Source: Streptomyces sp. BV286 (GTDB lineage Bacteria; Actinomycetota; Actinomycetes; Streptomycetales; Streptomycetaceae). Taken from it: a DNA stretch of 64,000 bases. Position 1 is the first letter of the stretch; each line of letters opens with the position of its first letter. Position numbers and translations under genes: made by a program. The notes below the pieces were generated by a model. The model was not told the origin of the DNA, made no database searches, and saw only the letters and a list, made by a program, of their open reading frames with translations. The stretch is from positions 39,801 to 103,800 of the forward strand of contig NZ_JAHRIB010000114.1 of NCBI RefSeq assembly GCF_019090165.1, read 5' to 3'. This document shows, piece by piece, positions 1 through 8,187 of the stretch.

Positions 1-1211
1 ACGCCCCGTACTACGGCAGCGTGCACCGCGGGGCCGGGTACCTGTCCCAGCTGTCCACGGACCTCTTCGAGAACGCCCGCAGGACCGTCGCGGAGTTCCT
101 CGACTGCCGGAGCGACGACGAGGTCGTCTTCACCCGGTCCACCACCGACTCGCTGAACCTCCTCGCCACCGCCCTTCCCGCCGACTGCCAGGTCTTCGTC
201 TTCGAGACCGAGCACCACGCGTCACTGCTGCCGTGGCAGGACGCCCGGGTCACGTACCTCGACGCCCCGCGCACGCCCGGTGAGGCCGTCGCGACACTGG
301 AGCGGGCGCTCGCCGGCCGTGACCCGTACGGACCGGCACTCGTGTGCGTCACGGGCGCCTCGAACGTCACCGGTGAGCTGTGGCCCGTACGGGAGCTGGC
401 CGCCGCCGCCCATGCGCAGGGCGCCCGGATCGTCCTCGACGCGGCCCAGCTCGCCCCCCACCACCCGGTCTCCGTACAGGAGTTGGACGTGGACTGGGTC
501 GCCTTCTCCGGTCACAAGCTGTACGCGCCGTTCGGCTCGGGTGTGCTCGCGGGACGCTTCGACTGGCTGCGTGAGGCCGACCCGTACCTCGCCGGCGGGG
601 GTGCCTCGCGGAAGGTGTCGCGGCGCACCGACGGCGGCGTCGACGTGGAGTGGCACGAGAGCGCCGCCCGGCACGAGGCCGGCTCGCCCAACGTCATCGG
701 CGCCTACTCCATCGCCTCCGCCTGCAAGGCACTCACCGAGGCAGGCTTCGACACGCTGGTCGCCCGCGAGCAGCACCTCGTCGACACCGTGCGCCGGGGC
801 CTCGCCGAGGTGCCGCAGGTCCGCGTGCTCTCGCTCTTCGGGGACGACGCGCCGCGCGTCGGCGTCATCTCCTTCGTCGTCGACGGCTGGAACAGCTCGC
901 ACTTCGCCGCCGCGCTCTCCGCCGAGTACGGCATCGGCGTCCGTGACGGTCTCTTCTGCGCCCACCCCCTCGTCCGTACGCTCCTCGGCAGCGACCCGCA
1001 GACCCAGGGCGAGTGCGGTGCCCCCGAGGCGGCCCCCGGCGAGAAGTCCCTCAACGCCATCCGGGTCAGCTTCGGCGCGGGCACGCCCGACGAGCACGTG
1101 GAGCGGTTCCTGCGAGCCGTGAAGGAGCTCGTCACGGACGGCGCGCGCTGGAACTACCGTACGGAGGACGGCCGTTGCGTCCCGGACACCGGGGCGGACA
1201 ACGGCGTCTGA
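1..1211 (+). CDS. class V aminotransferase / cysteine desulfurase-like protein (5' truncated)
   Basis: PLP-dependent fold-type I enzyme of the aminotransferase class V (NifS/SufS/CsdA-like) family. The reading frame is open at the left edge (first full codon at base 3), so the N terminus is missing. Visible landmarks are the opening YYGSVHRGAGYLS, the D-A-AQ segment near residue 135 of the visible part, and SGHKLYAPFGSG, where the Lys after SGH is the expected PLP Schiff-base residue. The C-terminal segment CAHPLVRTLLG carries a Cys in a loop, as in desulfurases. No suf or isc genes are adjacent, so the substrate is unknown. The last 58 bases overlap the 3' end of the convergent glycerate kinase gene. 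Confidence 0.85.
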   Translation, partial: APYYGSVHRGAGYLSQLSTDLFENARRTVAEFLDCRSDDEVVFTRSTTDSLNLLATALPADCQVFVFETEHHASLLPWQDARVTYLDAPRTPGEAVATLERALAGRDPYGPALVCVTGASNVTGELWPVRELAAAAHAQGARIVLDAAQLAPHHPVSVQELDVDWVAFSGHKLYAPFGSGVLAGRFDWLREADPYLAGGGASRKVSRRTDGGVDVEWHESAARHEAGSPNVIGAYSIASACKALTEAGFDTLVAREQHLVDTVRRGLAEVPQVRVLSLFGDDAPRVGVISFVVDGWNSSHFAAALSAEYGIGVRDGLFCAHPLVRTLLGSDPQTQGECGAPEAAPGEKSLNAIRVSFGAGTPDEHVERFLRAVKELVTDGARWNYRTEDGRCVPDTGADNGV

Positions 1212-2422
1212 AGCGGCCTGGACGGGGGCGCGGACAGGGGCGAGGGTGCCGCTTCCTGCGTCCGGGGCCGTGGGCCGGTGGGCAGCCGGGCACCCAGCAC
1301 CACCATGCGCAGGGCCCGCTCCGTCGCGTCCGTGAGGAGTTCGCCAGCGCGCAGGAACGCCTCGGCCGGTGCCATCGGAGCGGGCAGGATCCCGCTGTAC
1401 GCGTCCACGCCGGGCACCGTGTGCGCGCCCTCGCCGAGGGTGCCCGCCAGGGCGAGGACCGGACGCCCGTGGAGCTTGGCGCGGCGGGCCACCTCGGCGG
1501 GGACCTTGCCCCGCGGAGTCTGGTGGTCCAGGGCGCCCTCGGCGGTGAGGACCAGGTCGGCGCGGGCCAGCCGCGCGTCCAGGTCGAGGTGGTCGAGGAG
1601 CACCTCGAAGCGGGGGAGGAGGCGGGCGCCGAGAGCCGCCAGGCCCGCGCCCAGGCCGCCGGAGGCGCCCGTACCCGGCCCGCCGTACAGGTCGCCGGTG
1701 ACCGGCAGGTCCCGGGTGAGGACGCGCGCCCAGTTCTCCAGTCCGGCCGCGAGCTGTTCGACCTGTGCGGGAGTCGCCCCCTTCTGCGGACCGAAGACAC
1801 GGGCCACGCCCAGCTCACCGCAGAGCACGTTGTACGGGTTGCAGGCGACCAGCAGTTCCACGTCCGCGAGGCGGGGGTCGAGGCCCGTCGGGTCGATGCG
1901 CTGAAGGCGCACCAACTCGGCTCCGCCGTGCGGGAGTTCGAAGCCGTCCGCGTCGAGCAGTCTGGCGCCCAGCGCCTGGAGCGCGCCGGCGCCCCCGTCC
2001 GAGGTGCCCGAGTCGCCGCAGCCGACGAGCACGCGGTGCACGCCCGTGTCGAGGGCGGCGCGGATCAGCTCGCCCACGCCGTACGTGGTGGTGGCGCCCG
2101 GATCGCGCAGGCCGTGCGGGACGAGGGAGAGGCCGGCGACGGCCGCCATCTCCACGACGGCCGTGTCACCCCCGCCGAGCAGCGCGAAGTGGGTGCCCAC
2201 GGGCTCGCCCAGGGGGCCGGTGGCGGGCAGGGCGACCAGCTGGCCCCCGGTGGCCGTGGCGAGGGCCCGGGCGGTGCCCTCGCCGCCGTCCACCAGCGGG
2301 ATGAGATCGACCTCGGCGTCCGGGACGACACGGCGCACCCCGGCCGCGATGGCGTCGGCGGCGGCCTGGGCGGACAGGGACTCCTTGAAGCCGCTGGGGG
2401 CGACGGCGAAACGGGTCAGCAT
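1154..2422 (-). CDS. glycerate 2-kinase (GlxK/GarK family)
   Basis: Phosphorylates D-glycerate with ATP, feeding it into glycolysis as phosphoglycerate. The N terminus APSGFKESLSAQAA and the following VDGGEGTA and GCGDSGTSDGGAGALQALG segments are signatures of the family. At 422 residues it exceeds the usual 370-385; the extra length is a Pro/Ser/Thr/Arg-rich C-terminal tail that runs 58 bases into the convergent aminotransferase gene. The ATG start has a good AAGGAG site. It lies 97 bases downstream of the SLC13-type permease on the same strand, so the two probably form a transport-then-phosphorylate operon. Confidence 0.9.
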   Translation of the reverse strand: MLTRFAVAPSGFKESLSAQAAADAIAAGVRRVVPDAEVDLIPLVDGGEGTARALATATGGQLVALPATGPLGEPVGTHFALLGGGDTAVVEMAAVAGLSLVPHGLRDPGATTTYGVGELIRAALDTGVHRVLVGCGDSGTSDGGAGALQALGARLLDADGFELPHGGAELVRLQRIDPTGLDPRLADVELLVACNPYNVLCGELGVARVFGPQKGATPAQVEQLAAGLENWARVLTRDLPVTGDLYGGPGTGASGGLGAGLAALGARLLPRFEVLLDHLDLDARLARADLVLTAEGALDHQTPRGKVPAEVARRAKLHGRPVLALAGTLGEGAHTVPGVDAYSGILPAPMAPAEAFLRAGELLTDATERALRMVVLGARLPTGPRPRTQEAAPSPLSAPPSRPLQTPLSAPVSGTQRPSSVR

Positions 2423-2519
2423 GGGCGGGCTCCTTCAGAGCTGCGGGACGTCCGGGTTCCGGGAACCGGGCCTTCCAGGACCCGGCGGTCGGAGGTACGG
2501 GGGATCGGGGCTTCAGGGG

Positions 2520-3935
2520 TCAGGGCTTCAGGACGGGCACGCCGAGCAGCGGCCACACGGCGAGGGCGAAGAGCAGGACGAGGGCGGCCGTCAGCGGGGC
2601 GAGGACCGCGGACAGGCGCAGCAGGTCGCGCGGGGTGTAGGTCGGCGTGCCGGGTATCTCCGCGAAGAGGGTGACCGGCTTGGCCGAGGCCGGCAGCGTG
2701 TGGCAGAAGCCCGCCGCCGCGGTGGACGCCAGCGCCGCCGCGACCGGGTTGACGCCCGCGCCCACGGCCGCCGCGACGACCAGCGGCACGAGCACGGACG
2801 AGCGGGCCGAGCGGGACTGCAGGACGAGGTGGGCCGCCGTGCTCACCGCGACGACGAGCGTGAGGAAGAGCCACGGCTCCACGTCGGCCGGCAGGCCGGA
2901 CACCAGCCACTTCGCCGCCCCCGAGTCCGCGAGCGCGACCCCCATCGCCATCGTCGCGGCCATGAAGAGGAGCAGCGACCAGGGCACGGTCCTCAGGGCG
3001 TCCTTGAGGCCGACCGTCCCGAGGGCGGGCGAGGCCGCGACGACCGCGCCGATCAGCGCGACGACCGCCGGCGACACCTGGTGGAGCGGTTCGCTGCACC
3101 ACAGCACGACCACGGTGGCGAGCAGCAGCGCACACCGCGACTCGGCCGGTGTCCAGGGGCCGGTGACCGGCCGCTCGCTGTGCCGCTGGATGTCATCGGC
3201 CGTGATCCGGACGGGAGTTCGGCGGTCCGAACGCCGGGTGGTCGTCCACAGCACCGCTTCGGCGGCCAGATGGGAGGACACCACCGCCAGCGGCAGGCCG
3301 AGCAGCAGCCACTGGGTGAAGTCGATGCGGTCGCCCGTGGTCTCCCACAGCACCGACACCGTGATCAGATGCGCTCCCGCACCGATCAGGGTCGCCACCG
3401 CCGACAGGAGGATCACGGTCGGGAAGAGCAGTGCCAGCATCACGACCAGTCGTTTCCGGTCGGCCAGTGCTTTGGCGAGCGCGAGGAACACCGGCAGTGC
3501 CAGCGCGGCCCGGCCGGAGGTGGCGGGCACCGCGAACGCCGTCACGACGAGCGCCGCGGTGGTCAGGTGCACCAACTGCCGCACACCGCGCGCCCCGCCG
3601 ACCAGGAACGCCGCCGCCCGCCCGGCGAGCCCGGTCCGGGTCACCGCCGCCGCGAGCACGAAGGCGCAGATCAGCAGCCAGACCGTCGAGTCGCCGAGGG
3701 TGCCGAAGAGCGTGTCGCTGCTGATCACCCCGGTCACCGTGAGGGCGAGTCCCGCGCCCAGGGCGATGTACGTGTCGTCGATGGGCGTACCGATCCACGC
3801 GCAGGTCGCCAGCGTGAACACGGCGAGCGTCAGCCGGGCGTCGGCGCCTAGCCCGGGGAAGTTGCCGGGCACGGCCAGCAGGGCGCAGAGGCTCAGGGCC
3901 ACGCACAGGGTGACGGTTCGGCGGAGGTTCAGGCT
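2520..3935 (-). CDS. SLC13/DASS-type anion permease
   Basis: Integral membrane transporter of the divalent anion:Na+ symporter (SLC13, ArsB/NhaD-like) type, about 471 residues with some 11-12 hydrophobic segments and two pseudo-repeat halves. Characteristic spots are GDSTVWLLICAFVLAAAVTRTG and the ATSGRAALALPVF region. Known substrates of the family are di- and tricarboxylates and sulfate. Pairing with glycerate kinase suggests glycerate or another hydroxy acid here (inference). The reading frame extends upstream to a GTG at 3983, but the GTG at 3935 is preferred because a putative operator (3973-3998) would otherwise touch the start codon. No strong ribosome site supports either start. Confidence 0.85.
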   Translation of the reverse strand, partial: SLNLRRTVTLCVALSLCALLAVPGNFPGLGADARLTLAVFTLATCAWIGTPIDDTYIALGAGLALTVTGVISSDTLFGTLGDSTVWLLICAFVLAAAVTRTGLAGRAAAFLVGGARGVRQLVHLTTAALVVTAFAVPATSGRAALALPVFLALAKALADRKRLVVMLALLFPTVILLSAVATLIGAGAHLITVSVLWETTGDRIDFTQWLLLGLPLAVVSSHLAAEAVLWTTTRRSDRRTPVRITADDIQRHSERPVTGPWTPAESRCALLLATVVVLWCSEPLHQVSPAVVALIGAVVAASPALGTVGLKDALRTVPWSLLLFMAATMAMGVALADSGAAKWLVSGLPADVEPWLFLTLVVAVSTAAHLVLQSRSARSSVLVPLVVAAAVGAGVNPVAAALASTAAAGFCHTLPASAKPVTLFAEIPGTPTYTPRDLLRLSAVLAPLTAALVLLFALAVWPLLGVPVLKP

Positions 3936-3972
3936 CACAGGTCCCAGAGTCCGGCCGGGCCGTGAGCCTCCA

Positions 3973-3998
3973 ATGAGCCCCACATGAAGGAAGCTTCA
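3973..3998 (-). promoter_or_regulatory. putative response-regulator site, copy 2 (upstream of permease operon)
   Basis: Read on the minus strand this is TGAAG-N4-CTTCAT-N6-CTCAT. The identical pattern with identical spacings occurs at 6466-6491, upstream of the sensor/regulator operon. Its near edge is 37 bases from the chosen permease start. Binding by the neighbouring OmpR-type regulator is inferred from the co-occurrence only. Confidence 0.6.
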
Positions 3999-4001
3999 CG
4001 C

Positions 4002-4664
4002 TCACCCGGGGAGCCGGTACCCCATTCCCCGCACGGTCTCCACCCGCTCGGCCCCGAGCTTCTTGCGCAGCGCGCGCACGTACACGTCGACGATGTTGGA
4101 CCCGGGATCGAAGTCGTACCCCCACACGTGCGACAGGATCTGCTCGCGCGACAGGACCTGACCGGGGTGCCGCAGGAACAGCTCCAGGAGCACGAACTCG
4201 CGGGCCGTCAGGTCGACGGTCCGTTCGCCCGCCCGAGCCCGCCGGGTGCGCAGGTCCAGCGTCAGGTCACCGCCGCGCAGCACGGTGACCTCGGGCGCCC
4301 CGGCCGCCGTCCGCAGCCGCAGGCGCACCCGGGCGAGGAGTTCCTCGAACCGGAACGGTTTGGTCATCCAGTCGTCGGCGCCGCCCTCCAGGCCGGCCAC
4401 CGTGTCGCGTACGGAGTCCCGGGCGGTCAGCACGATCACCGGGACCGTGACACGGGCCTCGCGCAGTTCGCGCAGCACGGTGAAGCCGTCCCGACCCGGC
4501 AGCCCGATGTCGAGGATCACCAGGTCGAAACCGCCGGTCAGCGTGTACTCGTACGCCGAGTCGCCGTCCGCCACGACGGTCGTGGTGAAGCCGCCCGCGC
4601 GCAGGCCCTTCTCGACGAAGGAGGCGATGCGCTCCTCGTCCTCGACGATCAGGATGCGGTTCAT
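4002..4664 (-). CDS. OmpR/PhoB-family response regulator
   Basis: Cytoplasmic transcription factor of 220 residues. The receiver domain (about 1-115) has the acidic pocket VEDEE, the phospho-acceptor Asp52 in LDIGLPG, the T-A switch residue and the DWMTKPF lysine. The C-terminal winged helix (about 130-220) has the REFVLLELFLRHPGQVLSR and VDVYVRALRKKLG helices. The ATG overlaps the TGA of the upstream sensor kinase gene by 4 bases (ATGA), so the pair is translationally coupled. Its likely targets include its own operon and the divergently oriented-in-function permease operon downstream, because both carry the same composite motif. Confidence 0.95.
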   Translation of the reverse strand: MNRILIVEDEERIASFVEKGLRAGGFTTTVVADGDSAYEYTLTGGFDLVILDIGLPGRDGFTVLRELREARVTVPVIVLTARDSVRDTVAGLEGGADDWMTKPFRFEELLARVRLRLRTAAGAPEVTVLRGGDLTLDLRTRRARAGERTVDLTAREFVLLELFLRHPGQVLSREQILSHVWGYDFDPGSNIVDVYVRALRKKLGAERVETVRGMGYRLPG

Positions 4665-6208
4665 GTGTGCCGTCCCGTCATGTGTTCCTCTTCCCGTGCG
4701 AGGTCGAGTACGAAGGTGGCCCCGCCGCCCTCGGTCCGCCGGAGCAGTACCCGGCCGCCGGGGTGCCCCTGCGCGATCGCCCGCACGATCGACAGGCCGA
4801 GGCCCGCGCCGCTGCCCCGGGTACCGCGCCGGGCGGTGCCGCGGCGGAAGCGTTCGAAGATGACCTCGGCGTCCTGCGGCTGCACACCGGGGCCCGAGTC
4901 GGACACGTACAGCTCCACGCGTGAGTCCAGGACCTGCGAGCCGATGCGGATCGACTGGCCGGGGACGGTGTGCTGCACGGCGTTCTGCGCGAGCTGCACC
5001 ATGGCCTGGGTGACGCGCTGAGGGTCCAGCAGGGCCTCGCCCTCGGCGACCTCGGCCAGCTCCCAGTGGCGCTCGCCCAGGGTGCGGGCCTTGACGAAGA
5101 CGTCGGCGGTGAGTTCGGCGAGCTGGACCGGCTCGGGGGTGACGAAGTCGGGCCGTTCGGTCCGGGCGAGCAGCAGCAGGTCCTCGACGATGCGGCTCAT
5201 CCGGTCCAGCTCGTCGGTGACCAGGCGGATCGTCTCCTCCCGCTCGGCCGGATCGTCGCCCATCAGCTCCAGATGGCCGCGCACGATGGTGATCGGGGTG
5301 CGCAGTTCGTGGCCCGCGTCGTCGACGAACTCCCGCTGGGCGGCGAAGGCGCGCTCCAGCCGGTCCAGCATCGCGTTGAACGTCTCGGCCAGCGCGGCGA
5401 TGTCGTCGTGGCCGCGGACCGGGATGCGCCGCGTGAGGTCCTGCTCCGTGAGCTGCGCGGCGGCGGTGCGCACCAGCCGTACGGGCTTGAGGATGCGGCC
5501 GGCCACCACCCAGGCGATCCCCGTCGTCAGCAGCAGCGCCACCCCGCAGATGGCGAGCAGGATGCGGAACACCTCGTTCGCGCGGGCCTGTTCGCGCCCC
5601 GGGTGGAAGGCGACGACGAACGCCGCCTCCGGCTCGCCGCCCGGCCGGGCGATCGCGACCTTGGCCCACCGGACGTCCCCGGCGGCGCGGTGCAGCGTAC
5701 CGGTGGACGCGGTCGACGCGAAGATCTGCCGACGGGCCGCCGCATCCCGGTGCAGAGGCAGTTCCACGGGGATCTCGCGGTCCTGGACGAGCTTCGCCGG
5801 GTCGGCGCCCGAAGGGCCGGCGAGGAGCCCCATCAGCTCCTCGTCGGGGTCGGCGTACTGCCGTTCCAGGAAGACGCGCAGCAGCCGTCCGGGATCGCTG
5901 AAGGGCCGGCCGGTCGCGGGATCCACCCCCCGCTCCTCGAAGTGCGCGAACTCGCCGGTCTCCTGGGCGAGCAGGCCGCTGACGCGGGAGTCGACGTCCC
6001 GCAGGAGGATCGAGCGGGTGGTCGTGGCCACCGCGGCGAAGGCCACGGCCATCACGAGCAGCAGCCAGAGCAGGATGCGGACCCGGGCCGAGACCCGCCG
6101 ACGCACGGACCCGGAACCGGGCATGGATGTGGGAGCGGACCCGGGCATGGATGTGGGAACGGGCTCAGCCGTCGTCCCCCGGGCCGTCGTCGTCATCGTC
6201 GTCATCAC
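4661..6208 (-). CDS. sensor histidine kinase (OmpR-type partner)
   Basis: Membrane-bound sensor kinase, 515 residues. Order: Met/Pro/Ser-rich cytoplasmic tail with a duplicated TSMPGS segment, transmembrane helix about 45-65, extracytoplasmic sensor region about 66-212, second transmembrane helix about 213-235, HAMP about 237-290, and a HisKA domain with His300 in DDAGHELRTP. The HATPase domain follows, with N, G1 (DSGPG) and G2 (GAGLGLSIV) boxes. The start used is a GTG directly followed by ATG; several nearby Met codons are possible. It overlaps the small acidic exported protein gene by 44 bases and the regulator gene by 4. The ligand is unknown. Confidence 0.95.
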   Translation of the reverse strand: MMTTMTTTARGTTAEPVPTSMPGSAPTSMPGSGSVRRRVSARVRILLWLLLVMAVAFAAVATTTRSILLRDVDSRVSGLLAQETGEFAHFEERGVDPATGRPFSDPGRLLRVFLERQYADPDEELMGLLAGPSGADPAKLVQDREIPVELPLHRDAAARRQIFASTASTGTLHRAAGDVRWAKVAIARPGGEPEAAFVVAFHPGREQARANEVFRILLAICGVALLLTTGIAWVVAGRILKPVRLVRTAAAQLTEQDLTRRIPVRGHDDIAALAETFNAMLDRLERAFAAQREFVDDAGHELRTPITIVRGHLELMGDDPAEREETIRLVTDELDRMSRIVEDLLLLARTERPDFVTPEPVQLAELTADVFVKARTLGERHWELAEVAEGEALLDPQRVTQAMVQLAQNAVQHTVPGQSIRIGSQVLDSRVELYVSDSGPGVQPQDAEVIFERFRRGTARRGTRGSGAGLGLSIVRAIAQGHPGGRVLLRRTEGGGATFVLDLAREEEHMTGRHT

Positions 6209-6431
6209 TCACCGGAGGCCGTGACACGACCTCGTCACTCGGGGTCGGAGTCGGGGTCGGAGCCGGTTCGGCGGAGGTGGGCGCCGCCGAGGGCGAACCG
6301 CTCTCCAGCTCGACCCTGGGCGGCACCTTCGGGGACTCCGGACTGTCGGTCAGGGCGTAGCTGGTGGCGGCGATCCCCAGCGGGATCACCACGACGGCGG
6401 CGAGGGCCGCCATACGGTGGGAGAAGACCAT
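6165..6431 (-). CDS. small exported or anchored acidic protein
   Basis: 88 residues. An N-terminal hydrophobic segment (about 6-26) resembles a signal peptide or anchor. It is followed by a Pro/Ser/Thr-rich low-complexity stretch (EPAPTPTPTPSDE) and a terminal run of seven Asp residues. No Cys and no lipobox are seen. It is the first gene of the sensor/regulator operon. Proteins of this type are often labelled small secreted hydrophilic protein in Streptomyces; function is unknown. Cotranscription suggests a role in signal perception, for example cation binding near the sensor domain (inference). The ATG lies about 35 bases from the composite regulatory motif. Confidence 0.75.
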   Translation of the reverse strand: MVFSHRMAALAAVVVIPLGIAATSYALTDSPESPKVPPRVELESGSPSAAPTSAEPAPTPTPTPSDEVVSRPPVSDDDDDDDGPGDDG

Positions 6432-6465
6432 GGGCCGATGCTGCGGGGTCCGGGGGTGCGTCCGG

Positions 6466-6491
6466 ATGAGCGCCGGATGAAGAACTCTTCA
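6466..6491 (-). promoter_or_regulatory. putative response-regulator site, copy 1 (upstream of sensor/regulator operon)
   Basis: Minus-strand pattern TGAAG-N4-CTTCAT-N6-CTCAT, identical in spacing to 3973-3998. Here the left half also sits in a longer perfect inverted repeat, GGATGAAGA-AC-TCTTCATCC on the plus strand at 6475-6494. The TCATCCGG unit is repeated with an 11-base period, typical of OmpR-family sites. Confidence 0.6.
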
Positions 6492-6646
6492 TCCTGGGCT
6501 GCGGGGGCCGGTGGGCCCGAGGGCTCGACGCGGCGGCCACCCTGCCACGGCCGCTCCTCAGCTCCGCCGGTGAGCGGCCCCGGGGCGCGGGACCGCGCGA
6601 TCGGTCACCACCGACCCGCAACCGGCATCCGGCCCCGCGATCCGGA

Positions 6647-6928
6647 CTAGTTGTCGAGCCCGATGGCGAACGCGGCCTCGAGGTCGTGCTGCGAGTACGT
6701 CCGGAACGCCACATGGGTGTCCGTGCCCTCCACCCCCGGAATCTTGCTGATCATCCCGGGAATGACATCGGCCAGGTCGTCATGGGCCTTCACCCGGACC
6801 ATGGCGATCAGGTCGTACGTGCCGGTCACGGAGAAGACCTCGCTGACGCTGTCGAGCGCGGCGATCGACTCGGCGATCTCGGGGATCCGGTCCACGCTGG
6901 TCTTGATGAGCACGATCGCGGTGATCAC
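6647..6928 (-). CDS. Lrp/AsnC ligand-binding (RAM) domain protein
   Basis: 93 residues that correspond to the C-terminal alpha/beta RAM domain of Lrp/AsnC regulators without the DNA-binding half. Supporting segments are TAIVLIKTSVDRIPE, EVFSVTGTYDLIAMVRV and the HVAFRTYSQHDLE ending. Stand-alone RAM proteins form dimers or octamers that sense small molecules; the ligand is unknown. The GTG start has an AGGGAG site and overlaps the stop of the upstream rhomboid gene by 4 bases (GTGA), indicating translational coupling. Confidence 0.9.
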   Translation of the reverse strand: MITAIVLIKTSVDRIPEIAESIAALDSVSEVFSVTGTYDLIAMVRVKAHDDLADVIPGMISKIPGVEGTDTHVAFRTYSQHDLEAAFAIGLDN

Positions 6929-7665
6929 GGCTGGGTTTCTCCCTCGGTGGCCGGCGCTGGGGATTTCACTCTAGCCGGACGGCCGTACCGCACCCACGCG
7001 TAGAGGAAGCCGGCCGAGAAGCCCAGCAGGTGCGCCAGATAGGCGACGCCGGGACCCTGTGTCGCGCGCCCGGCGGCCAGCCACTGCAGGGACACCCAGA
7101 ACGGGAGCACGACCCAGGCGGGAAACCGCAGCGGGAGGAAGAACAGGAAGGGAAAGAGACTGGTCACCCTGGCTTTGGGGAACAGGTAGAGGAAGGCGCC
7201 GAGGACCGCGGAGATCGCCCCGGACGCGCCGACGAGGGTCTGTGCCGAGTCGGCGTGGGCGGCCGCGTAGCCGAGCAGGGCGAGGTATCCGCAGCCCACG
7301 TAGAAGAGGGCGAACTGGACGTGGCCCATCCTCTCCTCGGCCATCGCCCCGAAGACATAGAGGAAGAGCATGTTCCCCAGAAGATGCAGCCAGCTGCCGT
7401 GCACGAAGAGCGCGGTGGCCGGGGTGACGGCGGCCCGTGGCGTCCCCTGGAACAGTTCGACGGGTACCACCCCCCACCGTTCGAAATAGGCCCGCTGTGC
7501 CGAGAGCAGCTCGTCGCCGGTGCCGTACGCGGGCCCGAGGCCCGAGGCCGGGCCGATCACGAAGACCAGGCAGCACGCGGCGATCAGTCCGTAGGTCACC
7601 GGAGCGGACTGCCCCCGGGCCGCTCCGGCCGTCCTGCCGACGGTCCTGCCCCAGTTGCCGATCAT
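6925..7665 (-). CDS. rhomboid-family intramembrane serine protease
   Basis: 246 residues with about six membrane helices. The catalytic Ser149 sits in VGASGA (GxSG), the catalytic His212 in AYLAHLLGFSAG, and the oxyanion-hole HLLGN motif at about 94-98. All key residues of an active rhomboid are present. The ATG at 7665 was chosen over a longer frame because the conserved part begins there. The substrate is unknown. It is the first gene of a two-gene unit with the Lrp-type domain protein. Confidence 0.92.
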   Translation of the reverse strand: MIGNWGRTVGRTAGAARGQSAPVTYGLIAACCLVFVIGPASGLGPAYGTGDELLSAQRAYFERWGVVPVELFQGTPRAAVTPATALFVHGSWLHLLGNMLFLYVFGAMAEERMGHVQFALFYVGCGYLALLGYAAAHADSAQTLVGASGAISAVLGAFLYLFPKARVTSLFPFLFFLPLRFPAWVVLPFWVSLQWLAAGRATQGPGVAYLAHLLGFSAGFLYAWVRYGRPARVKSPAPATEGETQP

Positions 7666-7912
7666 GGGCAGATCATGACGTAACGGAACCGACCGGCGCA
7701 GAGTGCCTCGCCGCTTCGCACCCCGCGGGGGTGCGGGGCCGCGACCCGGCGGCGGCCCGCCGCGCGTCCGTGACCGGTCGCGGACGGCCCGCGGTGTTCG
7801 GACCACCCCTCCAGCGGAGCGCTCGGTACGCGCCAGGCCGTAGGGTTACGAGCCACACGCTCCAGGACGGCTGGTGCGCCGCGGAGATCCAGGAAAGAGA
7901 GCGACTGCCACG

Positions 7913-8152
7913 ATGACGGTTCCCCTCCCGACCACCGAGACCCGTTGGCGCTGCACGCTCTGCGGCAACCTGACGCGATTCGACGTGACCCGTTCGTCGA
8001 AGGTCGTCGAGTACGTGCATCTCGACCTGGCCGGGGAACCGAAGGTCGAGGAGCGCGACGTGGTCAGTGAGACCATCGAGTCCGTGCGCTGCCGCTGGTG
8101 CAACGCGGTGGATCAGGTGGAACTGGTGGACAGGCCGGGCGCCGGCTCCTGA
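7913..8152 (+). CDS. small zinc-ribbon protein
   Basis: 79-residue cytoplasmic protein with two Cys pairs, CTLC near residue 13 and CRWC near residue 65, as in a treble-clef or zinc-ribbon fold. An in-frame upstream extension exists, but the ATG at 7913 follows a purine-rich AGGAAAGAGAG stretch. Function is unknown. It precedes the NYN-domain gene by 35 bases and is probably cotranscribed with it, so a nucleic-acid-related role is possible (inference). Confidence 0.8.
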   Translation: MTVPLPTTETRWRCTLCGNLTRFDVTRSSKVVEYVHLDLAGEPKVEERDVVSETIESVRCRWCNAVDQVELVDRPGAGS

Positions 8153-8187
8153 CGGGAGCGGGCCCCGCACGGACGATGGGGTGAAGG

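Noticed and set aside
1154..1211. Convergent overlap as a frameshift sign
   Set aside because: A 58-base overlap of convergent 3' ends also occurs at 30442-30499; both pairs of proteins look complete, so these are ordinary tail overlaps.
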